From: Tissierellales bacterium | GTDB taxonomy: Bacteria > Bacillota > Clostridia > Tissierellales > Tissierellaceae | Length of the DNA stretch: 64,000 nt | NCBI GenBank assembly: GCA_030146915.1 | Contig: JASLAT010000008.1 | Location: forward strand, 20,619 to 84,618 | Direction of reading: 5' to 3' | Part shown: piece by piece, positions 54,578 to 63,994 of the stretch | Numbering within the stretch: the stretch's first letter is position 1 | Layout of the letters: every line of letters starts with the position of its first letter | Notes under the pieces: model-generated | What the model was told of the DNA's origin: nothing | The model's input: only the letters and a program-made list of their open reading frames with translations | Database searches by the model: none | Position numbers and translations under genes: made by a program

Positions 54578-57185
54578 GGTTCTCTCCCCTTATATGTTTA
54601 ACTTTCTCTACTATAGAATATAGAGTATCCATAGCTTCCTTAGGAGTCATATTATCTACATCAATGTCGGATAAATCTTTTAGCAAAACTTCCTTTCTTA
54701 GATCAATAAGATTTATTTGTGATTTATCTTCCTTAATCTCTTTAGAGTTTATATACTCATCTGAATTCTCAATAGAGTATAAAATTTCTCTAGCTCTATT
54801 AATTATACTTTTATCTATCCCTGCTAATCTAGCAACTTCTATTCCGTAACTTCTATTCGTACTACCCTTTACTACCTTTCTTAAAAATATAACATCCTCA
54901 CCTTTTTCTTCAGCTAGGATGGTTAAATTTTTTATATTACTAAACTTATCTTCCAATTGAATTAATTCGTGATAGTGAGTAGCAAATAAAGTTTTTGCTC
55001 CAATTTTTTCTGAAATATGCTCTACTAAAGCCCAAGCTATACTTAAACCATCATAGGTACTAGTTCCTCTACCTACTTCATCTAAAATAATTAAAGATTG
55101 TCTAGTAGCAGACCTTACAATATTGGAAACTTCGTTCATCTCAACCATAAAAGTACTTTCTCCTTGAGATAAGTTATCTGCTGCTCCTATCCTAGTAAAA
55201 ATTCTATCAACAATACTTATATTAGCACTAGATGCTGGAACAAAAGACCCTATATGTGCCATTAATGTTATTATTGCAATTTGTCTCATATAAGTTGATT
55301 TACCAGCCATATTAGGCCCTGTTATAATTTGAATCATATCTTTATCAAGATCTAGATAACTATCATTTGGAACAAAAACCTTATCAGTAATAGTTCTTTC
55401 TACAACAGGATGCCTCCCATCCTTAATCTCTATTACTCCATCTAAGTTTAAATCTGGTTTACTATAGTTATACTTATGAGCGGTTTCAGCAAAAGAAGCT
55501 AAAACATCTAAACTAGCTATTAGCCTGCTAGTAGACTGTAATCTACTTGATTCATTTTTTACTTTGTCTCTTACTTTAAGAAAGACTTTATATTCATATT
55601 CTAATAATCTAGACTCAGCATTAAGAATTTTATCTTCCATATCTTTTAGCTCTTGTGTAAAATATCTTTCTGAGTTAGTAAGAGTTTGTTTTCTTATAAA
55701 ATGTTCCCTAACCTTAGGAATATTAGCTTTTGTAACTTCAAAATAATAGCCTAAAATTTTATTAAAACCTATTTTTAAGTTATTGATACCTGATATTTCT
55801 TTCTCTTTTTTCTCAAGTTGAGCTAGCCAATCTTTACCTTTAATAGCAACTTCTTTTATTTCATCTAATTCTTCGTCAAAACCTAATTTAATAAGTTTTC
55901 CTTCAGTAATCGTTATTGGAGGATTATCCTCTATAGCTTCAGATATTAACTTATAAATATCTTCTAAAGGATCTATTCTCTTACCTAAATTTCTAAGAGA
56001 AGGGTTTTCAGATATTTTTAATATATTTTTCAAATCAGGCAACTCTTCTAAAGAGTTTTTTATAGATATAAGATCTCTTCCATTACAATTGGCAGTTGAG
56101 ACTTTACTGGTTAATCGTTCTAAATCATAAATTTTTTTTAATATAGCTGTTATTTCATCTTTAACCATTAAATTCTCAACTAAATATCCAACAGCTTCAT
56201 TTCTAGCTCTTATTCTATCTATATTTATAAGAGGTTGCTCTATCCATTTTCTAAGAAGTCTTGCTCCCATAGCAGTAGAGGTGTCATCTAAAAAGCCAAC
56301 TATGGAACCCTTTTTATCCTTGCTAATTATGGTTTCGTGTATTTCTAGATTAGTTCTAGTACTATAATCTAACACCATATAGTTATTAGCCTTATAATAG
56401 TTAATTTCATTTATATGATCTAAACTCGATTTTTCAGTTGATAATAAATAATCAATCAAAAGAGCAGTTCCTATTTTAGAAAAAACCTTATTATCAATAG
56501 AAACTAACTCTTCTTTAGAGAATTTATCTAATAGGATTTTATCAATATCTAATGAATGAATATATTCATCTTTAACTATATTTAAATAAGGATCAATATT
56601 ATTTTTTATTAATCTAACTAACTTTTTATCTAAGACTAAGCTCTCATTAACTAAAATCTCAGAAGGGCTTATCTTTCCAAGTTCATTTAAAATAAAAGAA
56701 TTTATTTCAGAATCATTCGACCTATAATCAGTTGTATACAATTCTCCTGTAGAGTTATCTACATATGATATACCTACATTTTCATCTAATAGGTAAACTG
56801 CTGCTAAATAATTATTTCTTTTATCATCTAGAACTTTTTCATCCGTTATAGTCCCTGGTGTCACCACCTTAACTACATCTCTTTTTACTATACCTTTAGC
56901 CTGGCTAACATCTTCTACCTGTTCACATATAGCTACTTTATATCCCTTCTCTACTAATTTCGATATATAGCCATCAGCAACATGGTGAGGCACTCCACAC
57001 ATAGGTGCCTTCTCTTCCATGCCTGCATCTCTTTTAGTTAAAGTTATCTCTAGTTCACGGGAGGCTATTATAGCATCTTCAAAAAACATTTCATAAAAGT
57101 CTCCCAATCTAAAAAATAAAATAGAATCTTTGTATCTACTTTTAATTTCCATATATTGTTGCATCATTGGTGTTAATTTAGCCAA
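54570..57185 (-). CDS. mutS: DNA mismatch repair protein MutS
   Basis: About 871 aa. N-terminal mismatch-recognition motif GDFYEMFFEDA near 38-48 (Phe-x-Glu), connector and lever domains, P-loop GPNMAGKST near 615 and DEVGRGTST near 695, HYHELI near 735. I use TTG at the complement of 57183-57185, six bases after GGAGG; an earlier TTG at 57209 lies inside the end of miaB. It lies in the operon miaB-mutS-mutL-miaA. Confidence 0.97.
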   Translation of the reverse strand: MAKLTPMMQQYMEIKSRYKDSILFFRLGDFYEMFFEDAIIASRELEITLTKRDAGMEEKAPMCGVPHHVADGYISKLVEKGYKVAICEQVEDVSQAKGIVKRDVVKVVTPGTITDEKVLDDKRNNYLAAVYLLDENVGISYVDNSTGELYTTDYRSNDSEINSFILNELGKISPSEILVNESLVLDKKLVRLIKNNIDPYLNIVKDEYIHSLDIDKILLDKFSKEELVSIDNKVFSKIGTALLIDYLLSTEKSSLDHINEINYYKANNYMVLDYSTRTNLEIHETIISKDKKGSIVGFLDDTSTAMGARLLRKWIEQPLINIDRIRARNEAVGYLVENLMVKDEITAILKKIYDLERLTSKVSTANCNGRDLISIKNSLEELPDLKNILKISENPSLRNLGKRIDPLEDIYKLISEAIEDNPPITITEGKLIKLGFDEELDEIKEVAIKGKDWLAQLEKKEKEISGINNLKIGFNKILGYYFEVTKANIPKVREHFIRKQTLTNSERYFTQELKDMEDKILNAESRLLEYEYKVFLKVRDKVKNESSRLQSTSRLIASLDVLASFAETAHKYNYSKPDLNLDGVIEIKDGRHPVVERTITDKVFVPNDSYLDLDKDMIQIITGPNMAGKSTYMRQIAIITLMAHIGSFVPASSANISIVDRIFTRIGAADNLSQGESTFMVEMNEVSNIVRSATRQSLIILDEVGRGTSTYDGLSIAWALVEHISEKIGAKTLFATHYHELIQLEDKFSNIKNLTILAEEKGEDVIFLRKVVKGSTNRSYGIEVARLAGIDKSIINRAREILYSIENSDEYINSKEIKEDKSQINLIDLRKEVLLKDLSDIDVDNMTPKEAMDTLYSIVEKVKHIRGENHE

Positions 57186-57198
57186 ATTATTACCTCCA

Positions 57199-58617
57199 TC
57201 ACCTAACAATTTCTCCTTCTAGGGAAAAGGTACTAGCTGATGTAATTTTTACATCTATAATTTTCCCTATTAAACTACTATCTCCTGAAAAGTGTACCAA
57301 TTTAAAACTATCAGTTCTTCCAGATAATCTACTTTCATCTGTTTTACTTATTTCATCTACTAAAACTTTAAAAGTTTTTCCTACTAATTTTTCATTTTTC
57401 TTTAAAATTATCCTATTAACCACTTCATTTAGTTCTTCAAATCTTCTATGTTTTATATCGTAATCTATTTGATTATCCATTTTCCCTGCCTTAGTCCCAG
57501 GTCTTATTGAATATATAAAGCTATATACAAAATCATATTCAACCTCTTCAATTAAAGAAAGAGTTTCTCTAAAGTCTTCTTCAGTTTCTCCTGGAAAACC
57601 TATAATAATATCAGTAGATAAGCTTATACTTTCATCTAATTTTTTCACCTTATTTATACTATCAAGATATTTTTCCCTAGTATAATGCCTATTCATAGCC
57701 TTTAAAATCCTATTACTACCAGATTGGACTGGTAGGTGTAAACTTTTAGATAAGTTATCTAATCTTCCGTAGGCTTCTATTAGTTCATCTGATATATCTC
57801 TTGGATGAGATGTCATAAATCTGATTCTTTCAACTCCTTCTATTCTATCTATATCTTCTAGTAAATTGGTGAAGTTATATTCTTCTTTAAGATCCAGCGT
57901 TTTTCCATATGAATTAACATTTTGTCCTAAAAGGGTTATTTCCTTATATCCTTCCTTAGCAAGTGTTTTAATTTCATTTAAAATATCTTCAGGTCTTCTA
58001 CTTACCTCTCTACCTCTAGTATATGGAACTACACAATAGGTACAAAAGTTATTGCAACCAAACATTATATTAACGTAAGCTGAGTGTTTAGATTGTCTAA
58101 TATTTTCCATACCTTCTATTATTTCAAAACTATCCTCCATAACATCAATGGCCCTATTACCAGTTTTAAATGATTTTAATAGTAATTCAGGCAGCTTATA
58201 AACATTATGAGTTCCAAATATAAGATCTACATGTTTGAACTTATCTTCAATTTCTTTTTGTATATTAGGTAACTGCATCATACAACCAGCAACCGCTATT
58301 TTCATATCTGGTTTATTTTCTTTGATTGTTTTTAAAGATCCTACCTTACCATATACTTTTAATTCTGCATTTTCTCTTATAGCACAAGTATTAAATAGAG
58401 CAAAGTCTGCTTCTTCTATAATATTAGTCTCTTTATAACCCATCATCTCTAGCATCCAAGATATTTGCTCAGAATCATGCTCATTCATTTGACAACCGTA
58501 GGTAACTATGTGATATTTTAAATTTTTACCCTCGGTGTATGTCTTAATAGCCTCTATTTTATTAAAAAAATCTTTGTTATCTATATTATCATATATAATA
58601 TTTTCACTATATTTCAT
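57199..58617 (-). CDS. miaB: tRNA-2-methylthio-N6-dimethylallyladenosine synthase MiaB
   Basis: 472 aa radical SAM methylthiotransferase. N-terminal UPF0004 cluster cysteines (TYGCQMNEHDSE near 40-51, C in FNTCAIRENAE, GCMMQ), radical SAM Cx3Cx2C in CNNFCTYC near 186, and a C-terminal TRAM domain. It adds 2-methylthio to i6A37. First gene of the mismatch repair / tRNA modification operon; a clean AGGAG precedes the ATG and a TGATATAAT promoter lies upstream. Confidence 0.97.
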   Translation of the reverse strand: MKYSENIIYDNIDNKDFFNKIEAIKTYTEGKNLKYHIVTYGCQMNEHDSEQISWMLEMMGYKETNIIEEADFALFNTCAIRENAELKVYGKVGSLKTIKENKPDMKIAVAGCMMQLPNIQKEIEDKFKHVDLIFGTHNVYKLPELLLKSFKTGNRAIDVMEDSFEIIEGMENIRQSKHSAYVNIMFGCNNFCTYCVVPYTRGREVSRRPEDILNEIKTLAKEGYKEITLLGQNVNSYGKTLDLKEEYNFTNLLEDIDRIEGVERIRFMTSHPRDISDELIEAYGRLDNLSKSLHLPVQSGSNRILKAMNRHYTREKYLDSINKVKKLDESISLSTDIIIGFPGETEEDFRETLSLIEEVEYDFVYSFIYSIRPGTKAGKMDNQIDYDIKHRRFEELNEVVNRIILKKNEKLVGKTFKVLVDEISKTDESRLSGRTDSFKLVHFSGDSSLIGKIIDVKITSASTFSLEGEIVR

Positions 58618-58649
58618 TTTTACTCCTCCTATTAAACTTCTAGACTCCT

Positions 58650-58658
58650 ATTATATCA
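58650..58658 (-). promoter_or_regulatory. Extended -10 promoter for miaB operon
   Basis: Minus strand TGATATAAT (complement of 58650-58658), about 35 bases before miaB. No clear -35. Confidence 0.5.
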
Positions 58659-58687
58659 TAATATTATTTATCTCCCTAGAAAGTATT

Positions 58688-58722
58688 AAAGTATTAACAT
58701 AATGTTATTACGTTAATACTTT
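58688..58722. terminator. Inverted repeat after the lipoprotein gene
   Basis: AAAGTATTAAC (58688-58698) pairs perfectly with GTTAATACTTT (58712-58722), loop 13. It is 30 bases past the lipoprotein stop (minus) and upstream of miaB. Tail lacks a strong T-run, so it may terminate the lipoprotein transcript weakly. Confidence 0.5.
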
Positions 58723-58752
58723 CTTAAGGTAAGATTTTCTGTATTTATATAT

Positions 58753-59127
58753 TTATTTTCTATTAAACTCTAAGCTTAATCTACCTTCAGCAGATTGATT
58801 AATACTATCAAAGATTAAATCCCATTTTCCAATTATTTTTTCTAATTCTTTGGTTTGATTAAATTTTTTTGTAGAATCAATTGTTTCTATCCATTGTATC
58901 TTACCATTAGGGTCTACTAATCTAAACTCTACTTCACCTTTTTCAAGTTCTAAATCTATTTTAAGAGTTATTTCTTTGAAGCCTTTTTCTACTTCGTAGT
59001 AATAAGTATCTTTAATTTGTTCACCTTCTTGTAAATTATAATGGGCCTTACTTTGATTCTTAATACCACAAGAAATTAAAATAGAAACTAAGGTTAAAAT
59101 AACGAAAATCTTAAGTTTTTTGTTCAT
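58753..59127 (-). CDS. Predicted lipoprotein of unknown function
   Basis: 124 aa. N-terminal signal peptide with a lipobox SILISCG (Cys near residue 20), matching type II signal peptides, so it should be processed by LspA. The mature part contains VEKGFKEITLKIDLELEKGEVEFRLVDPNGKIQW, a beta-sandwich-like pattern, but no named domain is recognised. It is monocistronic, with GGAGAATC before the ATG. Confidence 0.75.
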   Translation of the reverse strand: MNKKLKIFVILTLVSILISCGIKNQSKAHYNLQEGEQIKDTYYYEVEKGFKEITLKIDLELEKGEVEFRLVDPNGKIQWIETIDSTKKFNQTKELEKIIGKWDLIFDSINQSAEGRLSLEFNRK

Positions 59128-59464
59128 TTAATGATTCTCCGACTTTAATTTTATTATATATATCTACCTAGTAAACTCTATTACTATTAGTATTTATTAA
59201 ACTTTTCATAAGGCTTTTAATTGAAAAAAGGTATTTTAAATTAGTATTTATATATATATTACTATGAATATATTACTATGAAGTTTATTAAAATTACCCA
59301 ATTAATAAGTATCCTATATACTTAGAAAAATATCTTGAGTTTACATAAGGAATTTACATTTATAACTTTTATTATATTAGCATAAATATATTATAGCAAT
59401 TTATATAAAACTATATAATATACCTAATTTTCTTACTATATACAGTATAAAATAGATGATTATA
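59128..59464. other. 337-bp gene-free AT-rich region with a 14-bp direct repeat
   Basis: No gene is seen. A 14-base unit (59255-59268 and 59269-59282) is repeated in tandem exactly twice. A bulged hairpin (59436-59472) overlaps the 3' end of the permease gene. Otherwise the region is extremely AT-rich. Confidence 0.6.
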
Positions 59465-60220
59465 CTATATAGCACTTTGTTTATTAAGTTTTATATTTGA
59501 AATTATGAATAAAACTAAATTTAAAACTATAAACAAGATAACTATGAAAATAAAATTATATTTGGGAACTAAATCTGTTAAGATTATTATTCTTAGAAGA
59601 TTTATAATGTGTGTAAAAGGATTTAAATTTATTAATAATTTTAATATTCCAGTTATATTATCTACCGGGAAAAGAGCAGAGCTCATAAAAAAGAGTGGTA
59701 GAATTATAGCATTCATTATAGTTTCATAAATTATTTCATTAGGTAAAGATAAACTTATAATATAAGCTAGAGATGACATACAAAAAGCTGCTAATCCTAT
59801 AAGTATAATTATAGCTATAAAACTATCAAATCTTATAAAAATTTTAACACCAAAAAACAAACTAAATATAACCATTACCCCTACTTCTAATAAAGAGCAT
59901 AATACTCCTTCTAATACTTGACCTAGTATTATAGAGGATCTTTTTATAGGTGCTATTAAGACTCTATAGAAGCTTCTATTATTTTTCATAATAAAATTCA
60001 TCATCCCAACACTAGCAGAAACACCAAAAGAAACTAGTAACATTAATCCTGGAAGTATAAAGGCTGTATAGTTTTCAATACCTGTATACTTCATAGTCTG
60101 ACTGGCAATCTTGCTATAGAGCACTAGCCAAATAATAGGTTGAATAATAGTTATTAAGATAGTAATTGAATTATCAAATCTAAGTTTTATATTTCTATAT
60201 AGTATGTTAATTGTGTCCAT
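59465..60220 (-). CDS. ABC-2 type transporter permease
   Basis: About 251 aa with six hydrophobic spans and the ABC-2 segment GLAAFCMSSLAYIISLSLP near 145-165 and ALFPVDN near 195. ABC-2 permeases pair with DrrA-like ATPases, here the next gene upstream, to export lipids, drugs or polymers. I use ATG at complement 60218-60220, after GGGGAGG; ATG 60235 is inside the ATPase gene. It overlaps the ATPase gene by 14 bases. Confidence 0.87.
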   Translation of the reverse strand: MDTINILYRNIKLRFDNSITILITIIQPIIWLVLYSKIASQTMKYTGIENYTAFILPGLMLLVSFGVSASVGMMNFIMKNNRSFYRVLIAPIKRSSIILGQVLEGVLCSLLEVGVMVIFSLFFGVKIFIRFDSFIAIIILIGLAAFCMSSLAYIISLSLPNEIIYETIMNAIILPLFFMSSALFPVDNITGILKLLINLNPFTHIINLLRIIILTDLVPKYNFIFIVILFIVLNLVLFIISNIKLNKQSAI

Positions 60221-61145
60221 AATAATCCTCCCCATTAGTATTTGTAAAATCTAAGAAAATCTCTTCAATAGTAGGAGTTTTCTTTTTAATTGCTTCAAAA
60301 TCTATATTATTAATCAATAGAAACTTATTTATAGTATAGAAATCATAATTTACTAGAATAATGTTTTTCTTGAAAGATAATCTATTAAATTCTTTTCTTA
60401 ATAATTCAAAAGCCTTATTAGCTAGATGCCTATTTTGAAAATTAATCTCTACTAAATTAGAACTTAGTTTTTTCTTTAGGTTTTGAGGGTTATCACATAT
60501 AATATCCCTACCATTCTTCATGATTAATATATTATCACTTAGATTATCAGCCTCTTCTAGGTAGTGGGTTGTTAGAAAGATAGTTGTTGCATAATCTTTA
60601 TTTATAGTTTTAATCATTTTCCACATAGATTTCCTAGACTTAATATCCATTCCCACTGTAGGCTCATCTAAGAATAGTATTTCAGGATTCGACATCATAT
60701 TCATGGCGATATCCAACCTTCTTTTAATTCCTCCAGAATATGAATTTACAGGGTAATCTTTATAGTCATGGAGGTCAAATGAATCTATAAGTCTAAGCAT
60801 TCTTTCCTTAGCTTCTTTCTTAGGAACATGATAGAGTCTACTTTGGAATAACATATTTTCTTCTAAACTTAAGTGACTATCTATAGATATATTTTGTGAA
60901 ACTGCTGCAACTCTCTTTCTAATATCCATAGGATTTTCATCTAGATCATATCCTAGAATATTGACCCTACCAGAATCTTTATTGGTCAATGTAGTAAATA
61001 TTTTTATAAGTGTAGACTTACCAGCACCATTGTCACCTAATAAGGAAAAAATCTCTGATTTCTCAACTATTAGATTAAAATTATCGAGAGCTTTTATTCC
61101 ATTATCGTAGGATTTATTTAAGTTTTCAACCTCAATAATATTCAT
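60207..61145 (-). CDS. ABC transporter ATP-binding protein (DrrA/CcmA-like)
   Basis: 312 aa. Walker A GDNGAGKST near 38, Q-loop AVSQNISI near 82, signature YSGGIKRRLDIA near 133, Walker B ILFLDEPTVGMD near 154 and H-loop TTHYLEEAD near 188; a C-terminal extension of about 90 residues is typical of DrrA-type exporters. Belongs to a drug-resistance-like ABC-2 exporter with the adjacent permease; substrate unknown. Confidence 0.92.
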   Translation of the reverse strand: MNIIEVENLNKSYDNGIKALDNFNLIVEKSEIFSLLGDNGAGKSTLIKIFTTLTNKDSGRVNILGYDLDENPMDIRKRVAAVSQNISIDSHLSLEENMLFQSRLYHVPKKEAKERMLRLIDSFDLHDYKDYPVNSYSGGIKRRLDIAMNMMSNPEILFLDEPTVGMDIKSRKSMWKMIKTINKDYATTIFLTTHYLEEADNLSDNILIMKNGRDIICDNPQNLKKKLSSNLVEINFQNRHLANKAFELLRKEFNRLSFKKNIILVNYDFYTINKFLLINNIDFEAIKKKTPTIEEIFLDFTNTNGEDYYGHN

Positions 61146-61147
61146 AT

Positions 61148-61603
61148 CTAATCCTCCCTTATAAGAAGTTGTATTTCTGTAATATAATTGTTGGGATTTC
61201 CTTTAATAATCAAACCGGGACCTTTTATAAAAATCTCCCTAAAAACAGGTTGAAGCTCTATATTTTTTTCTAAGGAATATTCTTTTAATTCTTCATATCC
61301 AGCCATAATATTTTCATAAGGACCCTTATGGATAGTAGATAAAACCTTGGTTGATGGAAGATTTTTAATCAATACACTATCGGAACTAGAGTTTTCTAAT
61401 GTTGGGACACATAATTCCATATCTCCAATTTTAGTTTTGGGATCTAGGTTTAGGTAATTTAAAAAGGGCGCACCACTACTTTTCCCCCTAATTGCCCTAA
61501 AGACCTTAGGGAAAAACTTATTGGCAGCCTGAACCTTGCCATGGTACTTTACATAGGCTATCCTCATTGGTTCAACTTCTTTTAAACGAATTTCATAAAT
61601 CAT
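61148..61603 (-). CDS. GyrI-like ligand-binding protein
   Basis: 151 aa GyrI/SOUL-like domain: KEVEPMRIAYVKYHGKVQ near 8-25 and HKGPYENIMAGYEELKEYS near 93-111. It has no DNA-binding domain. It lies one base after the AraC/GyrI gene and two bases before the ABC ATPase, so the locus encodes two GyrI-type folds. It may sequester or sense the transported compound; that is inference from context. Confidence 0.85.
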   Translation of the reverse strand: MIYEIRLKEVEPMRIAYVKYHGKVQAANKFFPKVFRAIRGKSSGAPFLNYLNLDPKTKIGDMELCVPTLENSSSDSVLIKNLPSTKVLSTIHKGPYENIMAGYEELKEYSLEKNIELQPVFREIFIKGPGLIIKGNPNNYITEIQLLIRED

Positions 61604-61604
61604 A

Positions 61605-62462
61605 TTAATTTTCCTTTTCTATTGATATTAAAACTTTGGAGTGACCATATGGATTAGGCTCATCTTTAAGCTTATATATCTCTATATCTGGAAGAAACCC
61701 ATAATTATATCCAGAAAGTGGTAGCCATTCTCTATAAAAACGTTTAAATACAGTTTGTACATTTAACTTAAGTTTTCCTTGGTTTTCAAAGATAGCCCAA
61801 GTTGAATTTGGAATTAGACATTCACTAAGATAATCGGGTTTAGTTTGGTTTGTTAAAATACCTATATGGTAATAAATTTCATTAGGACTTTTAAATTCAG
61901 TTACACCAAAAATCTCTTTAGCCTTAGGCTCTAGGGAAAGAAGCTCCTTAAATTTATCAGAATTTAAAGTTTTCTCCCAAAACAAAGGTACTATATGTTG
62001 ATTTTCTTCCATATTCTCAGTTAATTTTATAGATATACCTAAAATTCTAAACCTATCCAAATCTTTTACATAGTAATTTAATGGACTCTCTCCTATAACA
62101 TCTATAGAGAGCTTGATTTTAGGATAAGATTTCAATATACTATTAGATTTCCTGGCCTTACTAGGTGTAATGTTATGAACTTCTTTAAAGGCCCTAGTAA
62201 ATGAACTAGGTGAACTATAGCCATATTTCAAGGCTATATCAATAATTTTATCATCGGTTCTTTTTAGTAAAAAACCTGCTTGAGTCATTCGTCTTCTTTT
62301 TATATATTTTGCTAAACCAATTCCAACGATATAAGAAAATATTCTTTGAAAATAAAAACTAGAACAACAAGCAATTTCAGCACATTTTTCAATTGATATA
62401 TCTTCATCTAAGTTATCTTCAATATATTCAATTGCATCATGTAAATTTTTCAACCAATCCAT
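61605..62462 (-). CDS. AraC-family regulator with C-terminal GyrI-like effector domain
   Basis: About 285 aa. N-terminal AraC DNA-binding domain with two helix-turn-helix motifs (SIEKCAEIACCSSFYFQRIFS and IDIALKYGYSSPSSFTRAFK), then a C-terminal GyrI-like effector domain from about 110. This order (DNA-binding first) is typical of Rob/BmrR-like multidrug regulators. ATG at complement 62460-62462 follows GAGGAGTGA. It is the first gene of the operon that encodes the exporter, and probably activates it on ligand binding. Confidence 0.9.
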   Translation of the reverse strand: MDWLKNLHDAIEYIEDNLDEDISIEKCAEIACCSSFYFQRIFSYIVGIGLAKYIKRRRMTQAGFLLKRTDDKIIDIALKYGYSSPSSFTRAFKEVHNITPSKARKSNSILKSYPKIKLSIDVIGESPLNYYVKDLDRFRILGISIKLTENMEENQHIVPLFWEKTLNSDKFKELLSLEPKAKEIFGVTEFKSPNEIYYHIGILTNQTKPDYLSECLIPNSTWAIFENQGKLKLNVQTVFKRFYREWLPLSGYNYGFLPDIEIYKLKDEPNPYGHSKVLISIEKEN

Positions 62463-62490
62463 TCTCTCACTCCTCAACTATAAGATTAAC

Positions 62491-62507
62491 TTAATAAAAT
62501 TTATTAA
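62491..62507. promoter_or_regulatory. Candidate operator of the AraC operon
   Basis: TTAATAAA-N-TTTATTAA near-palindrome (62491-62507), 29 bases upstream of the AraC start on the minus strand. Its AT-rich content weakens significance. Possibly an autoregulatory site. Confidence 0.35.
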
Positions 62508-62771
62508 ACTCTTCTTTTTATGTTCATTTACGTAAAGTTTATATAAATAAAAAATATATATCAATAAATATAACTCTAAAAATGAAGTATATAGAATAGT
62601 GATAATTTAAATAAGTATATTAAAAATATCCAGCTAACTATATTAATAATTCCATATTTTGAAAAAGTAAAACTGATAAAGGATTAGTAATTATGTTATT
62701 ATAGAATATATAGTTAATGGTTCAATTTTATATAAAATATTTAATAATTTACTTGAAATAGGGGGAACGAA

Positions 62772-63323
62772 ATGCAAAATGATTTAAAAATAAAAAATCT
62801 TATAAATGACTGGATAAAAACAATTGTTAGATCTATACTAATAGCATTATTTATTAAAACATTTATTTTTAATGTTACATATGTAAAAGGAGAGTCTATG
62901 TATCCAACCCTTAAAGAAGGTGACATACTAATTTTAAAAAAATATGAAACATTCTTAAAAACTCAAAAATATAAAAGAGGAGATATTATTGTGTTTAAAT
63001 CTCCATTTGAAACTGAAGATAAATTTTTTATAAAACGAGTTGTTGCTTTACCAGGGGATAAAATAAATATCTCTAACGGTTATATATACATAAATGATAG
63101 GAAATTAGAAGAGTATTATATAAAAGAAGGATTACTTACAGAAGAACTAATTTATGGGAATGAATATAATGTCACAGAGGATGAAATATTTGTTATAGGT
63201 GATAATAGGTTACCTGGAAAAAGTAGTGACAGTAGAAGTTTTGGTGGCGTTAATTTGAAAACAATTGAAGGAAAAGTAATAGTTAGAATTTTTCCTCTTA
63301 GTAAGTGTACTACTAATTTATAG
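62772..63323 (+). CDS. lepB: Signal peptidase I
   Basis: 183 aa with one N-terminal membrane anchor near residues 20-36. Catalytic Ser in GESMYPTL near 44 and Lys in FFIKRVVALPGD near 86 form the Ser-Lys dyad; GDNRLPGKSSDSRSFG near 150 is also typical. It cleaves secretory signal peptides. GGGGG lies before the ATG. The 294 bp upstream is intergenic; a TGTTATTAT (62693-62701) is a possible promoter. Confidence 0.95.
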   Translation: MQNDLKIKNLINDWIKTIVRSILIALFIKTFIFNVTYVKGESMYPTLKEGDILILKKYETFLKTQKYKRGDIIVFKSPFETEDKFFIKRVVALPGDKINISNGYIYINDRKLEEYYIKEGLLTEELIYGNEYNVTEDEIFVIGDNRLPGKSSDSRSFGGVNLKTIEGKVIVRIFPLSKCTTNL

Positions 63324-63341
63324 ATTTATATTATAAATCTA
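63321..63341. repeat. Perfect inverted repeat at the end of the signal peptidase gene
   Basis: TAGATTTATA (63321-63330) and TATAAATCTA (63332-63341) pair with a single-base loop, spanning the stop codon. No T-run on the plus strand. Confidence 0.55.
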
Positions 63342-63422
63342 GCTAAAAATAATATTAAAAATTGTATAAAAAGTTATAATAAGATAAATAAAAAATATTG
63401 AGGTTGTTTGTAATTTATATAA

Positions 63423-63587
63423 AAAGTTGATGTAAGTAGACCCTTTAGACATAAAGAATTACATTTAAGGGAAGCTAGAGCTATTGAAAAAATAAATGAT
63501 CTAGAAGGCAGTTTGAGGAGTATAAAGAGTGAAGGTCTTCGAAATAAGCATTGGAAAAAGAATATATTAAAAATAATCGAGTATTAG
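63423..63587 (+). pseudogene. Possible gene remnant, unidentified
   Basis: An open frame of about 54 codons between in-frame stops, without a usable start or ribosome binding site. It would read RHKELHLREARAIEKI and then DLEGSLRSIKSEGL, a helical charged sequence. The base composition and reading frame look coding, so it may be a decayed or truncated gene. It could also be chance in AT-rich sequence. Confidence 0.3.
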
Positions 63588-63733
63588 TCCGAGAGAAATA
63601 GCTATGGATTTAGAAATTTTTAGAACAATAGTATAGGTATATATTAACAAATATAATATTTTTATCACTAAAAACATTATAGGTTCGTTGTAGTATTTAT
63701 CCAGATCTCATATATAAAAAAAGGAGGTGGAAA

Positions 63734-63960
63734 ATGAAAACACTGAAATTTTTACTTTTAGGAACGTCTATGTTTTTTACTGGTTTTATAGGTTTTTCTA
63801 TTCTTGTTGGTTCTGCAGTGGCAAGTAATTTCACTTTAGATAATTCAAACTATTTTATGGATATTTGGCGTTTAAACGGAGTTACCCCAATAGCAATTGG
63901 ATTTTTTTATTAGGTATCTTAGGTTTACTATTTGCAATTATAGCGTTATTTAAAAAGTAA
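63734..63960 (+). pseudogene. Small membrane protein broken by a frameshift at a T7 run
   Basis: AAGGAGGTGG precedes ATG 63734. The frame gives 59 residues with one hydrophobic segment (FLLLGTSMFFTGFIGFSILV) and then stops at TAG 63911-63913 just after a T7 run (63902-63908). If one T were added the protein would continue LLGILGLLFAIIALFKK to TAA 63958-63960, a second membrane span with a typical lysine tail, giving about 75 aa. So it is either a frameshifted pseudogene, a sequencing error in the homopolymer, or slippage-dependent expression. Confidence 0.65.
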
Positions 63961-63968
63961 TATTATGT

Positions 63969-63994
63969 AAAAACAGTCAATGTTGACTGTTTTT
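63969..63994 (+). terminator. Terminator after the small membrane gene
   Basis: AAAAACAGTCAA (63969-63980) pairs with TTGACTGTTTTT (63983-63994) and the right arm ends in a T-run. It marks the end of the frameshifted gene's transcript. Confidence 0.8.
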
